DNA from: Brachypodius melanocephalos
Lineage: Eukaryota; Chordata; Aves; Passeriformes; Pycnonotidae
Reading direction: 5' to 3'
NCBI GenBank assembly: GCA_013398615.1
Contig: VZSR01003798.1
Location: forward strand, 8,524,258 to 8,588,257
Length of the DNA: 64,000 bases
In this document: positions 22,701-34,350 of the stretch, one piece after another
Position numbering within the stretch: position 1 is the stretch's first letter
Layout of the letters: every line of letters begins with the position of its first letter
Made by a program: the position numbers and the translations under genes
Notes under the pieces: generated by a model
What the model saw: the letters and a program-made list of their open reading frames with translations, nothing else
What the model was told of the DNA's origin: nothing
Database searches by the model: none

Positions 22701-25700
22701 AAGCTGTTATTTATATTATCTGTTGGATTAAAACTCGACCGATTTAAATACCCTCTGGAATTAAAATTGTATTTTAATTCTGTTTTATAAATCATATCAA
22801 AGTGACAGTCAGGCCTCTGAGTGCTAGAAATTATTGCAGAAAGCTGCACAACCATGTAGAAGTGTGTGCTGTACAGGTTAATGGTGAACTAGCTCACAGC
22901 ACACATTTCTTTTGGCTGACATGAGATGTCTTCTCTTGGATGCTTCCTCAGGGGCTGGTGGGATAATTTAGTCCCCTCCAGCTGGGATCTGTCCATACCT
23001 CTCCAGGTAAGCTTTGAGCCAAGCACCAGGAAGTTTGGAAAAGGTGAGTTTCCAAGCCTGGATCAGGCAATGAAGTAACCTCATCCTAAGGAGGTTGGTC
23101 TCTTGAACAAAACTGTGTTCCCCCTGTGATACATTTATGGAAAGGTGCATGGGGCTGTATTACTGAGGGCAGCCATATGTGATGTTTTTATTATGCACTG
23201 ACATTTAAGAGATGAGGAAAGTCTGCCTTGCTCTCCTCCCTTCTGCTGTCAGCAGTACTAATGTCCATCAGCCAACACGTGGCTTTATTAGGGGAGTAAA
23301 AGGCAAAAACTAATGTGAGGGTGAGGAATGAAGGAGATAAACGAAGTAGAAAATGTGGTGAAGCTCGTGCTATAAGAAGGCAGTAATTTTGGAGGGTGTT
23401 CACTTTCTGGTACCAGCAGTACTTTAGAAACCATGGTGATAAGCTTTGCCTGAGAAGCTCCATGGCAGGGAATAGTGTTTTGCAGAGGAAATTCACCTTG
23501 GCTCTCATCCAGCTCCCGCTGAAATCCACGGGAGTCTCTCTCTGGCTCCCTCCAAAGTTTGGCCAGGCCATCTGTCTACCAGGGAAGGCGAGGCTCTGGG
23601 ACCCTGGGAGGGGCAGGCAGAGAATGGCACCTGGCTGTCACTGCACTCTGGGGTCCCTGAAAGCAGGGCTGGGACAACAGTGTGCTTGAACACAGCTGAG
23701 TTGGTACTGTGAGCTCAGGGAGTCTTTTTTTGAGATTTTAAGGTCAGCAGCTTCAGTTTGGTCCCCAGCATAGCTCAGGGGGGGCAGATTATATCTAGCT
23801 GGTGGTGGTTTTGGTGTTCAGGGAAGGGGACTGAGATCTGATAGGTGCTGAGGCTGTTCATCTCGTGGTTTTTGAAGCAGCTGGCTGGGGGTGCTTGATT
23901 CTTCACAGCCTTGGTTCCTGACATAGCTATTTCCATTTTGCAGGGTAAATATAAATGGATGTTATTCTGACTTGGAGAATGCCGTGTCTGTGTACAAATA
24001 CGGGTGTCTGTACAAAAATCAGTGGAAAAGTCAGGTCCAGAGAACTTTTTGTTCTGGAGCAGTATTTGGGTTCACGGAAATGGTGGGGAAACTCCATTGA
24101 CTTTCTAAGGAGTGTGTAGTCCCTTGCTTATGTTGAACTCATTTATGTAAGGTTAGAGAGGCAGGGAGCTTGGTGGGGTGGGTGGAAGAGAAAAAAAAAA
24201 AGACCAAATAATTAAGTCCTCATAATGATTTGTGAGTGCTTAGAGTTTTGGTTTGGTTGTATTCAGGTGAGCGAACAAACCTGTAACAGTGTTTGTCCAA
24301 GTGACTTCGCCTCTCACAACTATGTGAGGAGTTCATGGCACTGCAGACAGATGCACATAACTGAGATTATAAGGTCTGCTACAGATAAATTCACCAAATT
24401 ATGAGAGGAGAAATCTGCCAGTACCACAACTAGTTTGAGTGTTCTGCTGCAAATTTCTCAGACATTTGCTCATGTAGACTATGCTGTAGAAAGAGTGGCC
24501 AGAAAGAAAACTTGATGCTGAGAGTCATCATAGTTAAGTTGCTTTCAGCTGCTAACCTAATTAATTACTGCTGTTAATTTAATTATCACTTGAGAAAAAT
24601 CTTATAAATAAAATATTCTCCACAAAGCTGGGATGTCCCTCAAGTCCTTCTTTCTATTTGAAAAGAGAATGGTGAGTAGGTCTCCTGATAACAAAGACAT
24701 AATTTGAAATATGAAAAAGAATTATTTGATGTTCAGTTCCTTTATACTGAATATTTTTAACTGATCCAGGATGTGATCAAGTGTCTCAGACTGTTCAAAC
24801 ATATTCATGACTGAACCAGGCAGAGGACAGTGAGTTTGCTGAGAACCCAAGAGCAAGGGTATCAGCCTGGTTTTGCATCTAGCTTTTCTGCAGTGCTGTG
24901 TATTCATTTTATTCATTCATTTGGCTCTGTTATTGCAGTGCCTAAGATAAATAGTCTCACCCATGAACATACACTTAGGGACGCGTAAGCATTTTGAATC
25001 AGCTGTTGGTTTTCCTGTTGACTTTGTGATATAGGGTGTGTGCAGAGTGGGAAAGTCTTCATTCCTCAAGGTTGCTACATGGTCAGATCTCTGTCTGCTT
25101 TCACCTTGAATGCTCTCCATCTCCTTTTGCACTCTGTGCACTGCAAATACAGCCTGTGACTTGTTTATCCTGTGATTTGGTCATGCTTCTTTAGGACGTG
25201 AATGTGCTCAGAGGAACATATTTCAACTATGTTTCTCTGATAATTCAGCTGTACACTGTAAATAGCTGATGATCCTGTTCTTAAACCTCAGAATGTGACA
25301 AGGGCACTGCCTTCAAAAGAAGACAGGAAGTGTTTAAGCTTGAGCATTAAAGAAGCCCTTTTAATGGCAAGAGCAATTAGGCAGGAATAGACAATTAGCA
25401 TCTGGGAAGATTGCTGCTGCGCCACAGCCACGCACCACCCAGCACAGGTTAGGGACGGTGTGAGTAGGGCTTGTGTAATACACACTCATGCAAAATGTAC
25501 AGGATGAGATTGGATGATGCAGTTGATCTTTGATTGTATTTTTGGTGACACATCCTAGCTGCTCTCTGCCTGTTTGTGAGAGAAATCTGCCCGCTGCTGC
25601 CGGCTCGGATGCTCTGTGCTGAGCTCATGTGTGACACGAGGAGCTGCCTGCTTACTCCTCATTGACGTAGCAACTATTAGAGGCTGTTGGACTCTCTGCA

Positions 25701-26343
25701 TCACTTGGAATTGCTTCGTAATGGTAATTTTGCCACTGGGGTCAGGATTAAAATTAAGATAATATTTTAAATAATTGATGCTCGAGGCGTTTTTGGTTTT
25801 GTTTTTTAAAAAATGGATGTTGCTGGCTGACATCAGCAAGCGGGACAGCCTGCTTAATGACTCATAGGGGAGCAGGAGGCTCTGCTGTGTAGGTGTTCTA
25901 GGATTTGTGGGCTTCATGTATGAAGGCTAGCAAGAGCTTTAGCTGCAAAACAACAGTGGCTTTATCATGGAGCAAGAGCGAGCAGATTTGAGACAGGGGA
26001 ATGAGGGAAAAGAGGGTGATGGAGGTGTGAGAGCAGTGAGTGCTGCTTACTGTGCAAACCTGTTCCCTTCAGTGGCACCTCCTTTACTGCCTCCTCCATG
26101 CACTGATCTGATTTTATTTATTTGACGTGGCTTATCAAAATGCAAGATTGTAAGAATTCCTGAAGGGACCAACTGTTTCCTTTCCATCTGGAAGTTCCAC
26201 TGCAGCCTACAGGATTTAGAAACTCGAACCCTTCTGCAATTCAGAAAGAAAATTTCTGTAGAAGTTGCACGTTTCTGCCTATGCATCAAGAGGCCTGGGA
26301 GAGCCCTCCAGAGCTGCCAGTGTTGTTCCCCATTAGCATTTTC

Positions 26344-26369
26344 ATTATTATAATAATAATAGTAATAAT
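26344..26369. repeat. (TAA)n-type microsatellite
   Basis: ATTATTATAATAATAATAGT-type triplet repeat of about 26 bases in HOMER2 intron 1. Confidence 0.8.
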
Positions 26370-29300
26370 CCTGCAACTGCATTCTTATCAGGCAATGTTT
26401 AGTACCTCAGTGCAGCAAGACAGCAAAGGCCTCTGTGGAATACGTTTAAAATATGTATCCAGCTTGCAAAATATTTTTTCATAAAGCTGCTTCTGCTTGT
26501 ACTGAGGATTCTTCCTTGTGAAACTGTGAAATGGTGCTGTATGAGTGCTTACTGAATAAATACTTGTTGTTTGCTTAACGCTTTGCAATAGATTCTCCTC
26601 AGATATGGAACCACTGTATTTATTGTGGGGGGTGGAATACAAAATTTTAATCTTCTGTGAAGGAAAATCTTAATTTTATATGTGGAGGTATGAGAATCTT
26701 ATTTTTAGTATTTTCAGTTACTCATTGTTTCATCCCTGAAAGAAGGACAGTGTAGCCAGAGCTGGGGAGTACTCAAAGCTTGTCTTTTCGAAAGGTAGTA
26801 CTCCAAGGTGCAGAGTCTCCCCTCATATTAATTGTGTTGCAATGAGTGACTCAAGTTCTCTGCTGTTGCTGAGTTGCTCTGTAATCTGTAACAGCAGCAC
26901 TTTGTTGTTGCCTTTGTTTCATTCCCTGGTTTTATCAGGCTTTTGTATTGCAGCTTCCCACTATGAATCTGTGGCACACATGTAAAATGTCTCTCTGCAG
27001 TTGTTTGTGGGAACATACAGTGTTTTGTGATACTGAAAATGCTCAGTAAGAGCATTTGAAAATAGATGGAGAAGCTCTCTGAGATGAGAAGTGCAGAATG
27101 TCCCCACTCAGGGCTGTGCTGGGGCACCGAGCTGCTTGGAGGATGCGTGGGGAATGTGGGGAGAGTCTGACACCTTTTTATCAGTTATTTCACAGATGGT
27201 GATGTCTAAAGAGGAGGCAGGAGCTCTGTTCTGGTGGGTAGTTCAGACACTGGTGCAAAGATGGCAACAGTGCAGTTGTCCCTGTGTCCCCCAACCACCC
27301 CAAGTCCTACACATCACATAGATGAGTTTGTATGAATTACAGATATAAAACTTGTTCCATGCCTCCAAGTGGCAGATTTGGCTTGCAGAGAGTTGATGAC
27401 AATTGCCCTTGGAGGATCCTACCATTTGGGATGGAGCAGTTTCTGGCTTGCAGGATGATGTGATGCCAACCCTGAAGGTGATGTCGTCAGTCCTTATTAC
27501 TTTAACTTTCTCCCAGAGCTGTCAGTTCAGATTATTCTTCCACTATGTACCTTGTCCTGACACGGAAGTGGGATTTCACAACTTGAGAGCCACAAGGTGG
27601 TCAGTTTAATCTCATTCCACCTTTATACAAAAGGGGAGGTCTCACCCACTTCACCCACTCTCTTAAACACTATCACAGTGTATAAACAGTTCCCTTTTTT
27701 CATTTTTTCCCTCCTCTCTTAGTAGTTCTTGTGCTGAGTCTGTATCTTGTGCGATCTGTACATAGGATGTACCTAAGCACTGCCCTTCCAGGTAGCATCC
27801 CTACTTCTTACACCCTCATGTGGTCCAAACCCCTGATAAAAAACCTCAAAAGCTGAAATATTCCTCCCTAACTTGGCAGGAGGTTTCTGCCAGGCAGGAC
27901 AGAAAGTGGGCAGTGCTCATGGGCACAGTGTACAGCAAGGGCACAACTGTTGCCCTTGGCTGTACAAGGAGGAGATAAAAGTATCTTTGCACTCAGGTCA
28001 TGTTCATGTTAAATTCAGTGATTGTCATAATAATCCCCTCTCCTCCAGCTGCAATAGGGGCAAATTTATTCTTTTAAGAAATATTAAAGGAGATTTAGTT
28101 GCCTAAAACTTTACAGCACACAGGTGAATGAGAGCTCTCTCTTTTCATGATTATTTTATGTTTGACAGCTGTTTGTCACATGCATAGTCCATTACAGGAG
28201 ACAGATAATTTTCTGTTGCCTGTTGTTTATAGAGGTGTTCCTCATAAACTTGTATTTAAAGTGTCTTCTGAAAATGCTCATTCATAAAAAATGCATCTAA
28301 TTTGGTTTATGGTCCTTTTCAAGAAGAACAGAAACTGGCTTGACTGAGAACAGGGATCTGTCACTTCACTACACCCACCCAAATTCAAGGGAATAGAGTT
28401 GAAAGCTTGAGTCTGTAATCTCAGTTACAATGAAACACAATAGCTGTGAAGCAAGGACTAGATCCCACGCTCCAGTGAGGGAATTGTTGGTTTAGGAGTT
28501 ATTTGGGGTAGACGGAGAGGCTGCTCATCTCCCAGGCAGATCCAGAGGTGTGTCTGTATCCATGTTTCCCTGGGGAACTTTTCTTTCCCCTCTGTGGCTC
28601 TTTCACCTTCCTGTGCGCTTTGGAGCAAGGGAATGGGAATGCACAATGTGAAATTCCACTTTGTCTTTTGAGAGCTCCGAAGGACAAATAATGTCTTTAA
28701 AGTTTCCATGTGATCCTCCATGGCTTTCCCCCGACAGAAAGTTCTGAGCATGTGTTTTCCGAGACCTTCAAACCCGCATATTGTGGGAGGTGCATCAGCC
28801 TTCAAGGACGTGGTAGTGTGCAGCCTGATGCTCCTAGCGATCCCTCTTGCCCTGCTTTTCCTCCCCAGAATTTTCTGCAAAACCTGTGGCTTTGCAGAGG
28901 GCTGTAGGGACAGCTTCCTTCATCACCTGGACCTAGGGCTGGGGTAGACACCTCTCCTGTGTTTGTGGTTACCTGCTTTTCTCTACAGGGAAGGTCTGTT
29001 CTGAATTTTTCAGCTGCTGAGTAATAATCCTGCATACTTATTGTTCAGATCTTTGCAAGAACTTTTCTCCATTGAGTTAGAAATTAGCATTTCAAATTCT
29101 ATGGGGGAGAAGTTGCCAAAGTTTTTTTTATATTTTAAGCTTAGAGTTTGGAAAGGAATCAAAATATCTAATCCACTTTGCATTCCCTACTTGGTCTTTC
29201 CTCCCTGCCTTATGAATTGGCATCCTTGTCCTTTGGAGGGAGAGCAATATTGTGCAACTCTAGATGGTTTCTCTTGTGAAATACCGAGGTAATATTGCAG

Positions 29301-30663
29301 TGATCTCCAACACCCTTCCCAATAACTGTTAAATTAGCACAAGTGACATGAGGTTGTGCTGGGAAGATTTTATGCTCAGCTGCTTTGAAGGATGACCTCT
29401 GAATTATTGGCCAGAAGATAAAATAGACATGCAACCACTGGGAATGGTTTGGGATAGTCCAGTGCTGTCTGTTATTCCATGGAAGAACAGCTGATTTCTG
29501 TTAGTCAGATGGGTGGTCCAGACTTTGCACCTTGGAGTTAAGTTACTTTTCCCCTCTTTCTTTTCTTTTTCCATCTCCTTTTTGGCACTTCTCCTTCCCC
29601 TGTAGTGACGTTGGAGCTGCTGCCTGGGGGGACAGCCTGGCTGGAGCCCAGGGTGGCAGCAGCTCCAGACCCGGGTCAGTGTTGGCTGGGAGGCACATGG
29701 AAAAACACAGGGCTAGTCTGTGTTGTCTAGGGAGAAATGGGCAGCTTATATGTTCTTTTGCTCCCTTTCGGGGGTAGTAAAGCCTCCTAAAACCCCCTGT
29801 ATTTAGGGAGACCTGCAAAAGAGGCCTTTAAAATGAAGTCGGTTTAATGCTTTAGGTGTTAAAGTGTGAATGTGTGAAAAGCATAGTAAGAATTTCTCAC
29901 CAGTTGGCACCTTGTCCTCAGTGGCTGAGCAAGTACTTGATCCATTCTGCATACCAACACCAGGCATTAATTTTAGATCACAGGCACTGCGAAGAGTGCA
30001 GTTTCCAGCTCGACTTGCTGTGTTTTACTTATGGCAAATAGGGAAAACCGATACATGAACTTTTTTCACCCCTAGCAAGGGAGATGGTTGTTTCCACTAG
30101 CAAGGATTTTCCTATCATGAAAGTGCATGCAAAACAAATTACTGCAGAACACAAAACGTTATTTTCAATCCTATTTTAAAACAAACAAATGTTCAGAATT
30201 TTGTTCTGAAAGCAAAGCAAAAAATCATTTCACTTGTGTGATACGGGTTTATTATTCTGGCATAAACGTCTGTAGAGAATTTGAGCTGATTTTGCTCGCA
30301 TTTGTTTGGTATAAATAAGCAGTAACTTAGAGCAGAAGAGGATCAGCTCTCCTGTGTGTATTCTCCCATTGTTCTGAAGGGTGAATTCACTGCTGGATAA
30401 ATCTCATAAAGGGATGTGTCTCTGCCTGATGTGTTGTTCCACGTGCAGTTGGTGAACGTGCTCACCTGCTCGGTGCTGAAACAGCACTGCTGAACTTCCC
30501 AATGGTTACGGGGTTGGCAGTGAGCAGGGTGAGCCTCTGGTCACTGTTCAGCTGGTTTGATTTGTTTCACAGGATTGCTGGGGCGTAGTTCTGTCCCCTC
30601 CCAGCTGATTTCTCTTTTAGGAACAGACATGGGGACAGCAAAATGCATTTAGTGCGTGTACAG

Positions 30664-31238
30664 TCATAGAACGGTTTGGGTTGGAAGGCATCTAAAGATC
30701 ATTTAGTTCCAACCTCATGGGCAGGGACACCTTCCACTACCCCAGGTTGCTCAAAGCCTCATCCAGCCCGGCCTTGAACACTTTCAGTAATGGGGCATCC
30801 ACGACATCTCTGGCAACCTGTGCCAGTGCCTCACCAACCTCACCAAGGGAAGAATTTCTTCCTGTCTAATCTAAACTTGCCCTCTTTCAGTTTAAAGCCA
30901 TTCCACCTTGTTCTTTCACTACATGTCCTTGTAAAAAAATCCTTCTCCAGCTCTCCTGTAGCCCCTTTAGGTACTGGAAGGCTGAAAACTCAACTCTCCC
31001 AGCCTGTCTCCAGATGAGAGGTGCTCTATCCCTCTAATCATCTGTGTGTCCTCCTCTGGACTCACTCCAGCAGCTTCATGTCCTCCTTACATTGGGGGAT
31101 CCAGACCTGCATGCAGTAGTTCAGGTGGGTCTCATGAGAGCAGGTCAGAGGGGGAGAATCACCTCCCTTGTCCTGTTTTTGGGATGCAGCCCGGAATACG
31201 GTTGGATTTTTGGGCTGCAGGTGCACATTGCCGAGTCA
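30664..31238 (-). mobile_element. CR1 LINE, 5'-truncated 3' end
   Basis: The plus strand reads as the reverse complement of the CR1 3' end: TCATAGAACGGTTTGGGTTGG, then the familiar sections around GGGCAGGGACACCTTCCACTA, GTGCCTCACCAACCTCACC, TTCTTCCTGTCTAATCTAAA, CTCCTCTGGACTCACTCCAG and GGGGGAGAATCACCTCCCTT. Similarity fades after GTGCACATTGCCGAGTC. The element is therefore minus-oriented, about 575 bp, 5'-truncated and dead, with indels and no reverse-transcriptase frame. CR1 is the dominant LINE of birds, which supports the avian assignment. The terminal 8-bp repeats are reduced to a single partial copy. Confidence 0.92.
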
Positions 31239-31659
31239 GTCCTACTCCAGAGATCCTGTGTTTGGGGTTTAGGCAGTCCTCCACTGGATTTTCAGGGGGC
31301 AGGGCTGGGTATCTGGCTACCTTTAAAAGTAGGACAATAGCTTCTGCGTCTTTTCAACCAGCAAGAAGAGAAGGAATGAGAAATAGCAGGAAAAGGAAGT
31401 GCATATCTCAGTGCCACCAGCTCCGAGGGCAGCCGGCAGAGAGTGGCACTAAAGAGGGGCCATGCAGAAAGCTGCAGTGAGGCACGCTGTGCTCACAGAG
31501 CCCTGTGCTCCAGCTGAGGGCCCAGCACAGAGGCGGCTCCATCGATAACCGCGATACCCGCGGGCCCTGCAGCCGGATCCGAACGGGAATCCTGGGACAG
31601 AGCCCAGCCCTGCCTGCCCGCCCAGCCCGGACCATTGTTTTCATCTCCATTCACGGAAA

Positions 31660-32110
31660 AATTATTTTAGATCATCTCATCATTTTAAACATTTGGTAAG
31701 TGTTAATATACTTTCAGCTCGGTGGAAATAATCACCATATGGCTGTAAGATTTGCCATCTGTCCAGAGACGCTGGAATACAATTAGTCCATGTAGTCCAT
31801 TTATCAATCTATAAGTGACAATATTCACAGTCCTGGCAACTTGGGCTGCTGACAGAATCAGCACTTGCATAGGCCTACCTGTCTGCCCTTATTACATCAA
31901 TATATAAATGAGATGGAAAAACTCCCATCGTTCAGCTGCGCCCTTCACCCTTGACAGAAAGGAAAAAAAGTCTGTATTAGTGTAAATGAGACTGAGGAAA
32001 TGGTATGCGTTAATTTTTGTAGCACTAATTGGATTTTTTAATGTCCAGTAGACCTTAATTTCATAAGGCAAAGCCAGATTTATGTGCATTCTTTCAATCA
32101 AGAAATACCA
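31660..32110. promoter_or_regulatory. Candidate conserved non-coding element (intron 1)
   Basis: This AT-rich stretch just past the CR1 element lacks repeats and is dense in homeodomain-type cores (TAATTT, CTAATTGG, ATCAAT). Its even, motif-rich texture is like vertebrate enhancers. No alignment was available, so this is impression only. Confidence 0.25.
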
Positions 32111-33841
32111 GTAGGACAGAGTGTATCATGGGCAAAAAAAAAAATTGAAAAATTTATGTCTTCTCCTACTGTGGGTAATTTCCAAGGCACGAAAAGTTAA
32201 ATACTACAAACATGAGAAAAGTTATTGCTAGCATCATATATGTAAGAATGTATTTCCAAGGTTTTCTGTTTGACTTAAGAAAAATGAGAAGAGAGTTCTT
32301 CAGCAGAGTGAATATATTTTAAAAGGTCAAGGCCTTTTGGTTTTAAAGCTGTTAATGATCTGACATTATAAGGGTGCTGACGTTTGACTGCTCCTGCCAA
32401 TCTTTCTCCTGGCCTGTGTCCTAGCCTGGCCCCTCAGGACTGTCACCTCCTTAAAACTGGGGTTAGATTTGGAATAGCTAATGCATATCCAGAAAATAAT
32501 TTGAATGTTTTATTTGGTTTTGCATATTACCCAAACTCATCTTGCATAATAAGTTTATAAAAGGCGTGTGTGCTGTGTTTTGTTTATTCTACAATTTTTC
32601 AGCCAGCCCACACTGATTTTTGAGACTCTGCTGACAGGAAAATGTAATTTTTTTAGGCATATTTGCTTTTTAGCTATGGAACCTGTGTAGTTTGAAAAAT
32701 GCTGGTACTTGAAATTAAATCCTTCCATACCTCACACTTTGTATAACCTGTACGTAACTTCCCATGTTGGAAGCACTGACATGCAGAAATCAGATGTGCC
32801 CAGGGAACAGGTCTGTGGGGATCACAAACAGGTGGTTATTGAGGATCAGGAAGTTCTGGGATAAGCTTCCCCCAATATTACCTGTTTGTGGCAAGGGAAA
32901 TGGTGATTTTTTTGTTTTGTAGATACTGTGTTGCTTGTGAATAACCTGTTGGTTAAGTTTTTCAGGTTAGTAGTTCTCTCTGAAACTCAGGAGATTGCCA
33001 GAGAATCCTCACTTTTGCACCAGGGCTGCTGACAGCTTTTTATACCAACAAATAATGTACATATCTGAGATCTGTACTGTAAATCTGACAGCTACAGATG
33101 GTGTTATATTTTTAAAGATCAAAGTGAATAATGTTAGCTTCTAAATGTTTGAAATTTCCTTTGTATTTTTAACTTGAAGCAGAAGAAATGTGTCATTCTG
33201 TTATCTTATTGGCTGCTGGGAAATACACGGGTGCCAGGGTCTGTGTCCCCCCAGTTCCTGAGAGAGCTGCTACTGCCTGCAAGCAGCACCCAAGGCACTC
33301 TGTTAGGTTCTATTAGTCTGTTAAAATCGCCAAAAAAAGCGAATCTGCTTCTTTTCAGATTAATATGAACTGCATTGGGTGGGGACTGAGGCTGGCTTTA
33401 TCCATGCCTCTCCGTGCCCAGCACCTTGCCCTTGCCCAGCTGCAGCTGTGGTGTCCTTGGCTGTGAGCACAGGGCCTGTGCTTGCACTGGAACCTCTCCT
33501 TCCTGTTTTTAATACACAGTCTTTGGTGCTCTTGACCACATTTGGTGATTTTTGTCTTCTGGATGATTTGCTCTAGAAGGAGGCTGGTAGGATCAAATCC
33601 ATTTAAACATGACAGTGCTGTTGCCAGCCTGGTGGTGTTCTCAGCACAGGCAAGTCAATACATGCACTGAAAGCCCGGTGTGGGCATTGCTTGGCATCTT
33701 TCTAATCCCTTACACAGCAAATTGCTTATCCTTTAGTTGCTTTTCATTTCTACATCCTTAAGTTTCATTGGAGACGTGCAGCCTTGTATTATTAAGGCAT
33801 CTGTAGGTACCCTTTTCCTTGCAGTGTCATGGAGTGCTCAT

Positions 33842-33939
33842 ACCTGGGGGTGTTGTCACCCCAGGTGCTCTGGCAGCAGCCAGGGTGGCAGCGTGTGCCA
33901 GCACAGGGCACAAGAGTGTCCTGCCCGTGCTGCTGGCAC
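33842..33939. repeat. Two adjacent inverted repeats (hairpins)
   Basis: First, ACCTGGGGGTG-TTGT-CACCCCAGGT at 33842-33865, with a one-base bulge. Second, at 33895-33939, GTGCCAGCACAGGGCA pairs with TGCCCGTGCTGCTGGCAC across an 11-nt loop, with a two-base bulge. The second is about 45 nt, shorter than a normal microRNA precursor. Confidence 0.6.
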
Positions 33940-34129
33940 GTGGTGGTGGCCACCAGGACAAGCAGAGCCCTATCGTTTGCTTCTGATGTTACAGCTGGTA
34001 GAATTCCTTATTTGATCCTTCAGGCAGTAGATCAAAAAGAGTTATACAACTTGTTCTTTAAACTGAACTGATTGGCTTTTTTTTTTTTTTCCTCCCCTAG
34101 TGTAAGTGGAAGAAAAGCCTCAGGGGAGA

Positions 34130-34350
34130 GCATTTGAATAGGGCATGGGAAAGCATATCGATAATTACATGCATGGATTAGTGCACAAAAGCACTCCCCT
34201 CCAAGGATCTGCTTAGTGCTGTGGCGTTTGAAATAATGGAGTGTTTAATCATATTATTTTGCAATACTGAGGCTTTGATTACGCCACTGATTGAAATCAG
34301 CTTTTCGGATTGCTTTGTGTGAAGATATCCTCATCAGCCATGCAAATTCC
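34130..34350. promoter_or_regulatory. Candidate conserved non-coding element with POU octamer
   Basis: This is an AT-rich, repeat-free block with a perfect octamer ATGCAAAT at 34340-34347, a GATAATTACATGCATGGATTA stretch and several TGATT/TAATC cores. The motif density resembles a neural enhancer. Conservation could not be tested here. Confidence 0.3.
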
